Below, piece by piece: positions 35,407-45,199 of a stretch of 64,000 nucleotides of DNA (position 1 is its first letter; every line of letters begins with the position of its first letter). The stretch comes from Phycisphaeraceae bacterium (GTDB taxonomy: Bacteria; Planctomycetota; Phycisphaerae; Phycisphaerales; UBA1924): NCBI GenBank assembly GCA_019636845.1, contig JAHBWV010000001.1:3224001-3288000 (forward strand), read 5' to 3'. The notes beneath the pieces were generated by a model. The model was not told the DNA's origin and did no database searches. It saw nothing but the letters and a program-made list of their open reading frames with translations. A program made the translations under genes and the position numbers.

Positions 35407-36558
35407 TCAGCACCCCGACGCGAACTCATTGAGGAAGTCGAGGAAGTCGAGCACATCGACAACGGTGTCGCCGTTGATGTCCGCGTTGCCCCACGACCCG
35501 CACGGACCTGACTGCCCGACGCACGCGCCGAAGTCGTCGAGGAAGTCCAGGAAGTCGAGGACATCGGGCGCAGTGTCGCCGTTGTAATCAGCGGGACACG
35601 GCGCTTTCTTGAATCCCCGTATCTCCCAGATGCTCGTCCGATCCGCGATGTAGAGACTCACGCCGCCGCTGGAGTCGGAGGATGGCCCGAACGTGAGATC
35701 ACCCTCGTATGTGCTGATGAAGCCGGTGCAGAAGGTCGTTGACGTACCGTACTTCACGCTGACGCGCCGGATCCAGTTGGACTCTCGGATGTAGACGGCA
35801 TCGCCCCAGGGATCGACATCGAAGTTCACCACGCCGTCCGCCAGTTGCCCCGGTGCGACGAGTTCGGTGTATGTGTCCGCGAAGATCTCCACATAGCCGA
35901 GCGACCGATCGGCGGTCGTTGAGCCGTTGGTCGAGATGAAACAGCGCGCGTTGGCCTCGTCAACCTCCATCGAGGAGGGTCGAAGGGGAACCGTCGCGAA
36001 GGCGGGAAGACTCGGCGTGTTCCCCGGCAGGTCGAAGACCGTGAGACGATCGAGAGAGCCGCCGTGACCCGACGACACGATGAACTCACCAAAGTAAGGC
36101 GCGATCCCGATCCCCCAGTACGGATGCGCTGAGCCCGGAACCGTCGTCACTTCCAGGGGCATCGTGTTCAGGGATGTCGCGCTGTAACTCCACAGCCGAT
36201 TCGTCCCCAGGTAGATGCGCCCTCCGATGAACTCCATGTCGGTGGACGGACTCGGAGGCAGGTCCGGCGGCGAACCACCCGACCCGAACGTGCGGAGCAG
36301 TGTCAGCGTCCCGTTCACGTCCACTCGAAAGAGTCGATTGAAGGAGTTGTCGTGATAAAAGAGCGAGCCCGACACCGGATCCATGCAGATCGCGCTGGCC
36401 CTGCCGGGCAGACCGGAAGCCCGATGATGCACGGCGTACCCCGGAGGAACGACTGTCGGCGCGGCATGCACATTGCCGGATAACGTACCTCCCCAGACCA
36501 GAGCGACAACCAGCCCACCACGAGATCGAGACTTCGTGCTGAGTGATCCTGCGTGCAT
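35407..36558 (-). CDS. Secreted beta-propeller-like protein with GC-type dockerin tail
   Basis: Encodes 383 aa. ATG 36558 is preferred to 36585 because GGAG precedes it. A signal peptide (VVALVWGGTLSGNVHA) leads into about 290 residues of short beta repeats (SGSLFYHDNSFNRLFRVDV, WGDAVYIRESNWIRRV) that look like an NHL/SMP-30-type propeller, though I cannot name the family. The last 60 residues hold two EF-hand/dockerin loops (DYNGDTAPDVLDFLDFL and DINGDTVVDVLDFLDFL), ending Ala-Ser-Gly-Cys. Convergent with the DUF1080 gene, 38 bp apart. Confidence 0.8.
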   Translation of the reverse strand: MHAGSLSTKSRSRGGLVVALVWGGTLSGNVHAAPTVVPPGYAVHHRASGLPGRASAICMDPVSGSLFYHDNSFNRLFRVDVNGTLTLLRTFGSGGSPPDLPPSPSTDMEFIGGRIYLGTNRLWSYSATSLNTMPLEVTTVPGSAHPYWGIGIAPYFGEFIVSSGHGGSLDRLTVFDLPGNTPSLPAFATVPLRPSSMEVDEANARCFISTNGSTTADRSLGYVEIFADTYTELVAPGQLADGVVNFDVDPWGDAVYIRESNWIRRVSVKYGTSTTFCTGFISTYEGDLTFGPSSDSSGGVSLYIADRTSIWEIRGFKKAPCPADYNGDTAPDVLDFLDFLDDFGACVGQSGPCGSWGNADINGDTVVDVLDFLDFLNEFASGC

Positions 36559-36728
36559 GGCACATCTCCGATGTGGCCGCACCATCGCGAGTCACAAAGC
36601 CCGAACAACGGGCCAGGACCTCGCATCGGCCACGCCTGAGTTGCCACGCGCGAGAGGTTCCTTGCAGCCAGCCGCAGGATTTCTTCGCGATCACGACGCC
36701 CCATCCATCGCTTGCCGCGTGATCGGAC

Positions 36729-39380
36729 TCAGGTCGTCGGAGTATGCAGTCTGTTCGGCACCCGAATCTCTGGTGCGGGTGCCGGCTCGGGTTCAACCCG
36801 TGTGCGTGGCGTGATCCCCAGTGTCGCAAGGTGAGCGTGCCACGCCCGGGTGTGGACCTCCCAGAAGTCATCGAAGGAGTTGGCCAGAGAGTATCGCTGC
36901 ACGGAGGCGTGGGCCGCGTGAGACATCCGTGTGCGTCGCTCGTCATCGGCGAGGAGGCCGACGATCTTCTCGACCCAGTCGTTGGAGCGTTCGGCGCTCA
37001 GGACATGGCCGCTGACACCCTCCACCACGACCTCCTTCGGGCCGCCCTGGTCCGTCACCAGCACCGGGAGCCCCGAACCCTGCGATTCGAGCACGACCTG
37101 CCCCAGGGTGTCCGTCACGGAGGGGAAGACGAACATGTCGCTGGAGGCATAAATCGTCGAGAGTTCCTCGCCGCGCTTGAAGCCGAGGAACTTCACGGGC
37201 AGACCCTTGAGTTCCTGCTGCATCCGTTCGCGGTACGGTCCATCGCCGACGATCACCAGCTCCGCGTTGATCCCCTGCTCGCGGTTCCGCTGGCAGACCT
37301 GCTTCCAGACCTGCGTGAGGAATGGCATGTTCTTCTCGACGCTGACGCGCCCGACGAAAAGTACCTTAAGCGAGTCGGCATCGCACCCGAGCCGCTGCCA
37401 TATAGAGCGATCCTTGAACCTGATGTGGAACTGGTCGGTCTCGAAGCCGGGCATGAGCGGCATGACCTTCGCGCGATCCATGCCGAGTTTCACGAGCGAT
37501 TCCACGTAGTCCTGCGAGCGTGTGAATATCGCCCAGAATGGCTTGTAGAACGCACGCATGTACTTCTCGCACGCCTTGGTGAAGACGTGATCATCAAACA
37601 AGCGATCGACATAGGCGGGGAAGTCCGTGTGATACACGCCGAGCACCGGGATCCGCAGCATTTTCGCGGCAATGTAGCCAACCACACCGACAGGGCCGGG
37701 CGTCGAGATGTGCAGCACGTCCGGCTGATGGCGGTCCAGGTGACGCAGCATCCGCGTGATCGGCGGCAGGCAGATCTCGAGCTTGTCGTACTTGGGCATC
37801 TTGAAGGCGACGGCCGGCTCAAAGTTGTACACGTTCGGGTAGTCCGGGCAGGTGAACCGCGTCGACGTGATGACCTGCAGGTCGCGACCGACGTTGTTCG
37901 CCTGGAGCGCGACGTTCTCGATGAACCGGCAGACACCGTTGACATCGCCGAGCGTGTCCGTAAAGAGACTGACGCGCATAGGACGCTCCAGGGGGCTCGC
38001 GCCGGAGCCCGGGGGGGCGATCTCGTGTGCGAAACGCTCGACGAAGTTGCGCTCCTTGTTCTGATGGAAGAGCGAGTAGATGTACGGTGCCTGAGCCGCC
38101 TGAAGAATGCCGTAAGAAAGGAGATGATCGGCCAAGGCGTTTCGGTCTCGCTTCTTGACCGATCGGACCACCGAGGACGAGAGCGCGTGTGAGACGGACG
38201 CGCTGAGCGTGTCCATGAACTCGGCCATGCGGTCGTGGTCCCCGAGGGCCGCGCCCTCTCGCCACGCCTCGGGCCTGAGTTTCGCACGAATCTCGGGGAA
38301 CTGCTCGAGCGCGGGGCCGATGCTCTCACGCAGCGCGTTCACAATCGGAAGCGACTTCTTCCTGCGCTTCAGCAGCTTCTTCTTGACCACGTGGAACGCG
38401 ACACGCCCCTTGCTCGGTGCCTCGGCCTCGATCCCCGCAAATCGCAGCAGTTTCGAGGCCAACAGACGCCCTGTGGGCGAGGGCAGATCGTGCAGGTTCT
38501 TCGCGTAGTAGTTGGCCCCGACTGTCGTGAACTGATGGGCCAGAAGCGACGAGTGCCCGGCGATACCCCCCACCTCCGACTGGCCCGCCATCACACGCCG
38601 GAAGAACTCGGCCGGATCGCGGATGGTTCGCCCATCCTCGGCCCGGACCTCGGTCCACGAACGCCCGATGTTCAGCAGTCCATGATCGTCGGAGCCCGCG
38701 GTGCGACCCTTCAGCCAGGGACGAGGCCAGAGCGACTCCACGGCGTGACGCCGCTCGATCTCCTGCATCAGCGCGGGTGTCAATGTCCGCAGGAACAGCT
38801 CGATCGGATCGCGCAGCGTGGCGGAGTGCGCGCCGTTCAATGTCTCGAAGGATCTGAACAGCAACGCGGCCCGCTCCACATGCCAGCGGCTCAGCCGCCC
38901 GTTCTGGACATACAGCGGATGCGCCAGCGAGTGGGCCACATTGTGCTCGCGAAGGAATCGAGCGAACGCGTACACGTCATCCCGAAGCCCGTGTCCGTGC
39001 AACTGCTCGTTGATCTCGGGCGTGAGACCCCACATCAGCACGTGCAGCTTGCAGCGATCCTCCGGGAAGTAAACCGTGAACTCCTGGCCGATGATGAAGT
39101 CCTGAAAGCCCCGCTCGTGCAGCTCCAGCGCGCCCTTGATCGTGTCGTGGTCGGTGATCGTGACCAGGTCCATCCCGCGGGACTTGGCCATGTCGTAGAT
39201 CCGCTCGGGCTCGGAGTAGCACTCGGGGCAGTTGATCATGCCGAGCGCGGCGAGGGCCGGACCATCAGAAGCTCGGGAATGAACGTGCGTGTCGATACGC
39301 ACGACCCCAGCCCCCGTGCCCTGACTCGCTGGAGATTCACCCGGCTCCGCCGGAAATCTGCCGCCAAACTCTGACACCAT
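36729..39380 (-). CDS. Fusion of PHP metallo-phosphoesterase domain and GT4 glycosyltransferase
   Basis: Encodes 883 aa from ATG 39380, which follows AGAGGGG. The N-terminal 330 residues carry PHP motifs: IDTHVHSRASDG (His-x-His), TITDHDT, AHSLAHPLY and GSDDHG, enough for a metal site. A helical linker with a basic stretch (KKKLLKRRKKS) follows. Residues 490-850 are a GT4 glycosyltransferase: GDVNGVCRF near its start, YHTDFPAYVDRLF, FVGRVSVEKNMPFL, and the donor motif FPSVTDTLGQVVLESQ. It is close to the alpha-mannosyl/glucosyl transferases that build glycolipids. The role of the PHP half is unknown; it may act on a phosphorylated sugar. Confidence 0.88.
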   Translation of the reverse strand: MVSEFGGRFPAEPGESPASQGTGAGVVRIDTHVHSRASDGPALAALGMINCPECYSEPERIYDMAKSRGMDLVTITDHDTIKGALELHERGFQDFIIGQEFTVYFPEDRCKLHVLMWGLTPEINEQLHGHGLRDDVYAFARFLREHNVAHSLAHPLYVQNGRLSRWHVERAALLFRSFETLNGAHSATLRDPIELFLRTLTPALMQEIERRHAVESLWPRPWLKGRTAGSDDHGLLNIGRSWTEVRAEDGRTIRDPAEFFRRVMAGQSEVGGIAGHSSLLAHQFTTVGANYYAKNLHDLPSPTGRLLASKLLRFAGIEAEAPSKGRVAFHVVKKKLLKRRKKSLPIVNALRESIGPALEQFPEIRAKLRPEAWREGAALGDHDRMAEFMDTLSASVSHALSSSVVRSVKKRDRNALADHLLSYGILQAAQAPYIYSLFHQNKERNFVERFAHEIAPPGSGASPLERPMRVSLFTDTLGDVNGVCRFIENVALQANNVGRDLQVITSTRFTCPDYPNVYNFEPAVAFKMPKYDKLEICLPPITRMLRHLDRHQPDVLHISTPGPVGVVGYIAAKMLRIPVLGVYHTDFPAYVDRLFDDHVFTKACEKYMRAFYKPFWAIFTRSQDYVESLVKLGMDRAKVMPLMPGFETDQFHIRFKDRSIWQRLGCDADSLKVLFVGRVSVEKNMPFLTQVWKQVCQRNREQGINAELVIVGDGPYRERMQQELKGLPVKFLGFKRGEELSTIYASSDMFVFPSVTDTLGQVVLESQGSGLPVLVTDQGGPKEVVVEGVSGHVLSAERSNDWVEKIVGLLADDERRTRMSHAAHASVQRYSLANSFDDFWEVHTRAWHAHLATLGITPRTRVEPEPAPAPEIRVPNRLHTPTT

Positions 39381-39579
39381 GCTGGCCCCTCTTTCCCATG
39401 GGCTCGGCCCCCCTCGGATCTTCCCCAGACCCTGGGGCCGGGCAGGTGCTCCGGCACTGTCCACCTATGGGATATCGATCGATCGTAGGAACCCGCTGGA
39501 GATTGCAACGCCGCGACACGCCGTTCGGGGGCTGGATTCGTGCAACCCTGACGAAATACTGGGTTTCCGTGAACAGTTC

Positions 39580-41277
39580 TCAATGCGGCGGTTGGGTGTC
39601 GCGACGATCGGACAGGCCCGAGGCATCTGAGCTCGATCGTATCTCCACTGCGTGCGCGAGGGGCACGACATCAACCCTCAACTTGACGCCCGGGATGTAT
39701 CCGTCCCGCGCCGCCTTGCTCATGAGCATGCCCATCTCGACCCGCAGCTCGACGATGCGGGCTTCCCGAGCCCGCATATCGTCAGAGAATCCCGAATCCG
39801 ACCGCGAGACGATCAACCGGAACCTCCCGTGTTCGTATCCTTCGAGTTGCTCATAGAGCGTGCTCTCCGCTCGCTCGACCGTCATCCCCTGCCGGAAACA
39901 TGCACGTGCAAACTGCTCAAGCAGCCCTGAGGGCGAGTGAACCGTGGAATGCTCCTCCGCAGCGCGTGTCTCAGACCATTCGTACTCCACCTCGATCTGA
40001 TAAGTAATCTGAGCAGCGAACCAGTGCTGTTGAAAGCGCAGCCTGAGGGAGTTCTCTCTGGAACTGTAGTGGCACAGGGCGACGAGTGGTGGATCCAGAA
40101 GGTTCAGGTCCGCGATGCCGCCAATTTCCGCGAGTTCTCTGTGAATCCGCGTGAATGGCTCCACATGATTGCACGGACCATCCTCCAGTACTGCAAGGAG
40201 ATGATTCGCAGCGTCATAGCGCAGCTTGATCGGCCTGTAGTTGGCCAGAGACCAGATTCGAGCGTGAGCGAGCGAGATGAGCGGAAAGATCTGGACCGCG
40301 GGCTTGCCTGCTTGTCGCCACCACTCACGGGTGAGGACACTGAATCCCTCGTTCTTGAACTTGTCGGCACGCCTGAGTGTTTCACTCTCTTGCACTTCGG
40401 TGTGGAGCGGGTTACGTAAAGCAAAGGTCTCAATCGAGTCGAGATACCCACGGACAAGCTCGTCGAGAGGGTAGTGATCAGACACCCTACCCCCGAATTT
40501 GAGATTGAGAGACTCTGCGATCTTGCTCATCGTGTCGCCGTCGTCCAAGTCATCCGCGCTGAGGAACCAGGGATTCAGCCCGAGCACAAGACTCCGCTCG
40601 TGTAGAAACGGCACTGGGAGCGGCTCACCTTGCTCAGCGAATCCCTTCAAAGAACCTGCGGCTGCTTGCGCATCAGCGCGGACGGCCTGATCCCACAGCT
40701 GAATGGACGCGTGAAGATGGGTGGCGACCGCGATGTGGCGAAGGCCGATCTGCTGCATGCATTGTCGCCGCAGCCGATGCACTTCCTTTGTAATCCGCGC
40801 ATTGACTTGGGCATCACCACCAAGCTTCGACTGCTCCTCTGCAACCTGACGATCAAGTTCCTTCAACTGGTCCCGCACCCATCGTGTGAGTGGGCTGTAC
40901 TCGCAAGTGGCCTTGACGATTGAGAGGTCGTAGCCAGCACCTGCACTGTTGATAACAAGGCAGTTGATCCCAAGATCCCTGAGCTTGGCGAGCAGGGTCC
41001 GCAAGGTGCCGTGCGCCCTCCGAATCCTGATCTCGATGCCGAATACCGCGGGCCAGCGATCGGGCTCGATAGTTGAGATGATCAAGTGTGGGCCTTGGTC
41101 GGTCGATCGAGCGCTTGGTTCTCGAGGACTTGACATCCTCGCTTTGGTCTTGCCGCCCTTCCCTTCGACCCACACTCCCCACGCAATACTCCGGTGCAGC
41201 ATGCCGAGCGACGCCGCCTCCTGTGGCAGCAACCTCAGCCCACTGGACAAGAGCCGAAGTTCGTCGCCGTGGCGCAT
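39580..41277 (-). CDS. Protein of unknown function with possible ACT-like segment; distinct base composition
   Basis: Encodes 565 aa. ATG 41277 is chosen over 41301 because GGGAGG lies six bases upstream. I do not recognise the protein. Residues 80-120 (VFGIEIRIRRAHGTLRTLLA, then LRDLGINCLVINSAGAG) look like the beta-alpha-beta start of an ACT-type ligand domain. The middle is helical and charged; the last 70 residues again mix strand and helix. There is no signal peptide or membrane helix. GC content and codon use are visibly lower and less biased than in the flanking genes, suggesting acquisition by transfer. It lies alone between genes for envelope proteins. Confidence 0.75.
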   Translation of the reverse strand: MRHGDELRLLSSGLRLLPQEAASLGMLHRSIAWGVWVEGKGGKTKARMSSPREPSARSTDQGPHLIISTIEPDRWPAVFGIEIRIRRAHGTLRTLLAKLRDLGINCLVINSAGAGYDLSIVKATCEYSPLTRWVRDQLKELDRQVAEEQSKLGGDAQVNARITKEVHRLRRQCMQQIGLRHIAVATHLHASIQLWDQAVRADAQAAAGSLKGFAEQGEPLPVPFLHERSLVLGLNPWFLSADDLDDGDTMSKIAESLNLKFGGRVSDHYPLDELVRGYLDSIETFALRNPLHTEVQESETLRRADKFKNEGFSVLTREWWRQAGKPAVQIFPLISLAHARIWSLANYRPIKLRYDAANHLLAVLEDGPCNHVEPFTRIHRELAEIGGIADLNLLDPPLVALCHYSSRENSLRLRFQQHWFAAQITYQIEVEYEWSETRAAEEHSTVHSPSGLLEQFARACFRQGMTVERAESTLYEQLEGYEHGRFRLIVSRSDSGFSDDMRAREARIVELRVEMGMLMSKAARDGYIPGVKLRVDVVPLAHAVEIRSSSDASGLSDRRDTQPPH

Positions 41278-41366
41278 ATGTACCTCCCAGTAGCACTGCA
41301 TCGCGCTGCACCGAATCTAACGCGAACCGGATGCTCGGTCAACAGCAGCCGATCGGCGACGCCCTT

Positions 41367-43256
41367 TCACTTCTCATCCTTCTTCCTCCCTCCGAACAGC
41401 CCATCCAGCGCCTTCCCCGCCTCGCCCCCGAGCTTGTCGCCGATCTGATCGCCCACCTTCCCCTTCACATCCTCGAGCGCCTTATCCACGACCTTGCCCG
41501 CCTCACCCTTCACGCGATTGGCAAGCTCCCCCGCGCCCGCTTGCAGCAGCGACTGCGCCAGCACATCGCCATCAATCGCGATCCGAGGATTGTCAAGCTC
41601 GCCCTTCAGCCCGATCGGCAGCGTGAACTGCGAAACCTTCGCTTGTCCAGCACCCGCGATCGAGAGCGTCGTGTCGCGCAGCGTCACGTTCAGCGGCACA
41701 TCGATGTTGCCGAGGTCCGTCAGGTTCGCATTGATCGCGACATCCATCGTGCCGCCCGAGATCGGCGGCTGCCCCCCGAGCGCGATCAACTGGCTCCCGA
41801 TCAGATCCGCACTCATCCCCTTGACCGCGAAATTCACCATCGTCTGCCCCGTGCCCGATGCACTCGCGGCACCCGCAGAGACATCCGCGTTCAGCGTGCC
41901 TCCCGAAGACGTCACCACCACCCGTGGCGCACCCTGCACCAGCCACGGCTGTGTAGAGAGGTTCTCACCCCGAATATCAAGTGTCTGCCCGGCAAGCACC
42001 CCTCCACCCGTCCCCCCACCAGCCCCGCCTCCAGCTGCCTCCACACGCACGCCCTTCGCCTCGAGTTCGCGCACGAGGAACGTCGGCGCGCCCTCGACCA
42101 GATGCGATGCCACGACACGCGTGTATCCCTGCTCCTTGACCAGGCGGCGCAGACGCTCTTCAAGCGTCTCCGTCTTCTCACCCGGCGCTCCCGAGCCGTC
42201 ACGCTCCGGCCGGCGCTTGTTGATTTCTTCCAGCCAACGCCGCACCTGGGCCAGTTTCTCCTTCCATTCCTTGGCCTGCTTGATGTAATCATCCAGCGAC
42301 TTCTCACCCGGCTGCGTCTCGGGCTTGTCTTTCGAAGGGGGCCGGAAGACCACACCCGGCACCTTCCGCGTCGCGCCCTGCATCGCATCGACAGCGACAA
42401 TCTTGTCCATGCTGATCCGCTTGCGGAGCAGATCCTTGCCGGACACATCCCCCGTCAACGTCGCGGCACGGAAGAGATCCTTGCTCGGCTCGCTCGCGTC
42501 GCACACCGCAAGCCCCGTCAGCGTGATCTTCCCCGACTTTGCGTCGATATCGACGCTCGCGAGATCCACGGTCGCCCCGTTGGCACGCTCAAGACCGGCC
42601 CGCAGGAACGATGTCACGATCGGGCCGGAGAGATACGTGTACCCGATGAACCCGAGCGCGAAGACCAGCGCCGCGAGCACAACCCCGCTCACCCTGATCG
42701 GCAGCCCGATCTTCTTCTTCAGCATGTCCGAGTAAGAGCCCTTGCCCTTGGAGCCGAAGAAGACCCACATGATGAACTTGTTGATGGGCTTGGTCGTGAA
42801 CGCCTTGAACGCGTCCGAGCCCGCCTCATATGTCGCAATGACCTTGCGGAACTTCTTCACGATGCCCGACACAAACAGGCCGAGCACGAGCCCGACCACG
42901 AAGCCGAGCGCGATGCCCCCAGTCGTTGTGTAGTACTCGAGCCCGAGCAGCGCGGAGCCCGGCGCGTTGATCGCCGTGCGAAAGAACCCGCTTGTCGGCC
43001 CATCGAGCAGCACACGCCCGATCTGGAACGTCAAAGGCATGATCGCCAGCGACAGCAGCTTCGCACCGCCGGCCACCATCGCCGCCAGCGCGAGGTTCGC
43101 GTTGATGATGACCAGCAGCAGCAGGAGCGCGGCCAGCGTTCCCGCACCCGCCTGCAGCGAAGGCACAAAGCCGATCATCGCTCCCAGCACACACGCCATC
43201 AGGATCTGGAAGGGAGTGGCCTTGCCACGAAGTATCTTGGCGACTGTCCGCACCAT
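41367..43256 (-). CDS. TIGR03546-TIGR03545 fusion protein (membrane domain plus AsmA-like periplasmic domain)
   Basis: Encodes 629 aa from ATG 43256, which follows AGGAGG; the open frame upstream to 43427 is ignored. Residues 1-170 are a multi-helix membrane domain of DUF2062/TIGR03546 type (TPFQILMACVLGAMIGFVPS). After a further helix (about 200-222), the rest resembles TIGR03545: FLRAGLERANGATVDL, ITLTGLAVCD and DLLRKRISMDKI are its opening blocks, and the end has AsmA-like strands (VPLNVTLRDTTLSIAG). As I recall, the two families usually occur as adjacent separate genes in bacteria with outer membranes and have no known function. Here they form one chain. Confidence 0.78.
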   Translation of the reverse strand: MVRTVAKILRGKATPFQILMACVLGAMIGFVPSLQAGAGTLAALLLLLVIINANLALAAMVAGGAKLLSLAIMPLTFQIGRVLLDGPTSGFFRTAINAPGSALLGLEYYTTTGGIALGFVVGLVLGLFVSGIVKKFRKVIATYEAGSDAFKAFTTKPINKFIMWVFFGSKGKGSYSDMLKKKIGLPIRVSGVVLAALVFALGFIGYTYLSGPIVTSFLRAGLERANGATVDLASVDIDAKSGKITLTGLAVCDASEPSKDLFRAATLTGDVSGKDLLRKRISMDKIVAVDAMQGATRKVPGVVFRPPSKDKPETQPGEKSLDDYIKQAKEWKEKLAQVRRWLEEINKRRPERDGSGAPGEKTETLEERLRRLVKEQGYTRVVASHLVEGAPTFLVRELEAKGVRVEAAGGGAGGGTGGGVLAGQTLDIRGENLSTQPWLVQGAPRVVVTSSGGTLNADVSAGAASASGTGQTMVNFAVKGMSADLIGSQLIALGGQPPISGGTMDVAINANLTDLGNIDVPLNVTLRDTTLSIAGAGQAKVSQFTLPIGLKGELDNPRIAIDGDVLAQSLLQAGAGELANRVKGEAGKVVDKALEDVKGKVGDQIGDKLGGEAGKALDGLFGGRKKDEK

Positions 43257-43488
43257 GCTTCCATCCTCCTGAACCGCGCGCCGAGCAGATCCCCTGCCGC
43301 ACGCCTGTCCGTGAAAGTCCCGAGATCCAGAACGATCGCGTGCCGCGACCTTCCGGCCCGCTCTGATGATATGAAGAACACGCCCCCGAATTCGCGGCCG
43401 ATTCACGATCACACGGTCTCGTATCACCGGGTCAGACGCACGCCCGAACCTTCGGCCGAGAATGACGACCCCGCAAAGCCGGCTCGCC

Positions 43489-45078
43489 TCACGGCGACTT
43501 CGCGCCGGCCCATTCAGGAACGATCGACAGATCCTCCCCGAGCAGCGGCCCTGCGACAGTCGTGGCGACCACGATCACCAGCACAATGCCGACAACATCG
43601 AGCAGGAAGCCCGCTTTGACCATGTCCCTCACGCCGACGTGCCCGGACGCGAAGACCACGGTGTTCGGGGGCGTGGCAACGGGCAGCATCAGCCCGCACG
43701 ACGAGGCCAGCACCGCCGGGAGCAGAAGCACATACGGATGCACGCCGAGCCCGACAGCCGCCGCACCGAGCACGGGCATCAACGCCGTCGCGACCGCGGT
43801 GTTGCTCGCCAGTTCCGACAGCCCGACGACCGCGACAACGAGGATCGCAACGAGCACCACCGGATGCAGCCCGCCCATGCCCGTGAACAGCTCGCCGATC
43901 CACCCGTCGAGATTCGTCGCGGTCATCGCGCCGCCGAGCGAGAGCCCCCCTCCGAACAGCAGCAACACGCCCCAGGGGAGCTTCGACGCCGTCGCCCAGT
44001 CCATCACCATGCCCCCGGACGCGCCGGGCGGCTGTCCCGCAGGCCCAACCCTGCCGCGCGGCACAAAGAAGAGCACCAGCGCCGCGCACATCGCGATCAC
44101 GCCGTCACCCAGGAAGCGCAACGCATGGAAGTCATCAAGACGCGAGCGGAAGACCCAGAGCATCACCGCCGCGAGAAACACGCCGAGCACGATCCACTCT
44201 GAGCGCACCGGCCTTCCCAGCTCTCGAAGTTCGTTCAGGATCAACTCGCGCCCCCCCGGGATCTCCTTCATCCGCACGGGGAACGCGATATACACAAGCA
44301 CCGCCCACGCGATGGGCAGGTACACCGCCACCATCGGCACACCCACGCGCATCCAACGCATGAAGTCGATCTCTTGTCCATACGCCTGCTTGATGTAGCC
44401 CGCAAAGACAAGATTCGGCGGCGTTCCGATCAGCGTGCCGATGCCGCCGATCGACGCGCCGAAAGCGATCGCGAGCATCAGGCAGACTGCGAAGTTTCTG
44501 GCTTGCCGCGCGCTCTCCTCGCCCCCGCCCCGCGCATGGCTCTTCACAAGATCGACCACGGATGCCCCGATGGGAAGCATCATCACAGCTGTTGCCGTGT
44601 TGGAGACCCACATGCTCATCAGCGCCGTCGCGAGCATGAAGCCCGCGATGAGCCGCTTGGGACGGGTGCCGACGAGCGCGATCGTGATCAGCGCGATCCT
44701 CACATGCAGGCCGCAGCGTTGCATCGCGAGCCCGAGCACCAGCCCGCCCGCGAAGAGAAAGATGATCTCGTTCGCGTATGGAGCACACGCCGTCCTCGCG
44801 TCCACAACCCCGAAGAGCGGGAACAACGCCGCCGGGATCAGCGACGTGACCGGCAGCGCGACCGCCTCAGTCATCCACCAGATCGCCATCAAGACGCCGA
44901 TCGCCGCCGCCGCACGCGGGGGATGGCCGAGCGAGTCGGGCATGGCGGCATAGACGATCGCGCCGAGGATCGGCCCCAGGATCAGGCCGGCCCGCTGCAG
45001 AACCGGGTGCGACTCCCCAGATCCGCCGTCGGTCGTGCGGTGCGATGCCTCTGGCTCTGGCCCACGTCCTTCGCTCAT
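43489..45078 (-). CDS. DASS/SLC13-family sodium-dicarboxylate symporter
   Basis: Encodes 529 aa with about twelve hydrophobic segments. The two signature SNT motifs are present, SNTATAVMMLPIG and SNTAVATALMPV, each in a re-entrant loop that binds sodium and substrate, and the second half has LMLPVATPPNT. The family imports succinate, citrate, sulfate or related anions with sodium. The substrate is not deducible. It lies upstream of the TIGR03546/5 gene on the same strand across 232 bp that hold nothing I can identify. Confidence 0.9.
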   Translation of the reverse strand: MSEGRGPEPEASHRTTDGGSGESHPVLQRAGLILGPILGAIVYAAMPDSLGHPPRAAAAIGVLMAIWWMTEAVALPVTSLIPAALFPLFGVVDARTACAPYANEIIFLFAGGLVLGLAMQRCGLHVRIALITIALVGTRPKRLIAGFMLATALMSMWVSNTATAVMMLPIGASVVDLVKSHARGGGEESARQARNFAVCLMLAIAFGASIGGIGTLIGTPPNLVFAGYIKQAYGQEIDFMRWMRVGVPMVAVYLPIAWAVLVYIAFPVRMKEIPGGRELILNELRELGRPVRSEWIVLGVFLAAVMLWVFRSRLDDFHALRFLGDGVIAMCAALVLFFVPRGRVGPAGQPPGASGGMVMDWATASKLPWGVLLLFGGGLSLGGAMTATNLDGWIGELFTGMGGLHPVVLVAILVVAVVGLSELASNTAVATALMPVLGAAAVGLGVHPYVLLLPAVLASSCGLMLPVATPPNTVVFASGHVGVRDMVKAGFLLDVVGIVLVIVVATTVAGPLLGEDLSIVPEWAGAKSP

Positions 45079-45124
45079 GCCGCCATTCTACCAGTTCGCT
45101 GCGAGAGATCGTTAAGGCATCAAC

Positions 45125-45156
45125 GCGAACGCGGCCCGTGGTGTGGCCGCGTTCGC
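45125..45156 (-). terminator. Terminator hairpin after DUF1579-like gene
   Basis: A perfect 12-bp stem (45125-45136 with 45145-45156) and an eight-base loop lie 44 bp downstream of the minus-strand stop at 45200 and before the DASS gene. No T-run follows. Confidence 0.6.
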
Positions 45157-45199
45157 TTCGTCATGCGTCGGCGTGGACCGATGGGCATAGGAGTCCGAC

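Noticed and set aside
41088..43619. Open frame of about 843 codons on the plus strand opposite the TIGR03546/5 fusion
   Set aside because: Arg/His/Pro-rich translation without motifs, opposite a well-supported gene with a good Shine-Dalgarno.
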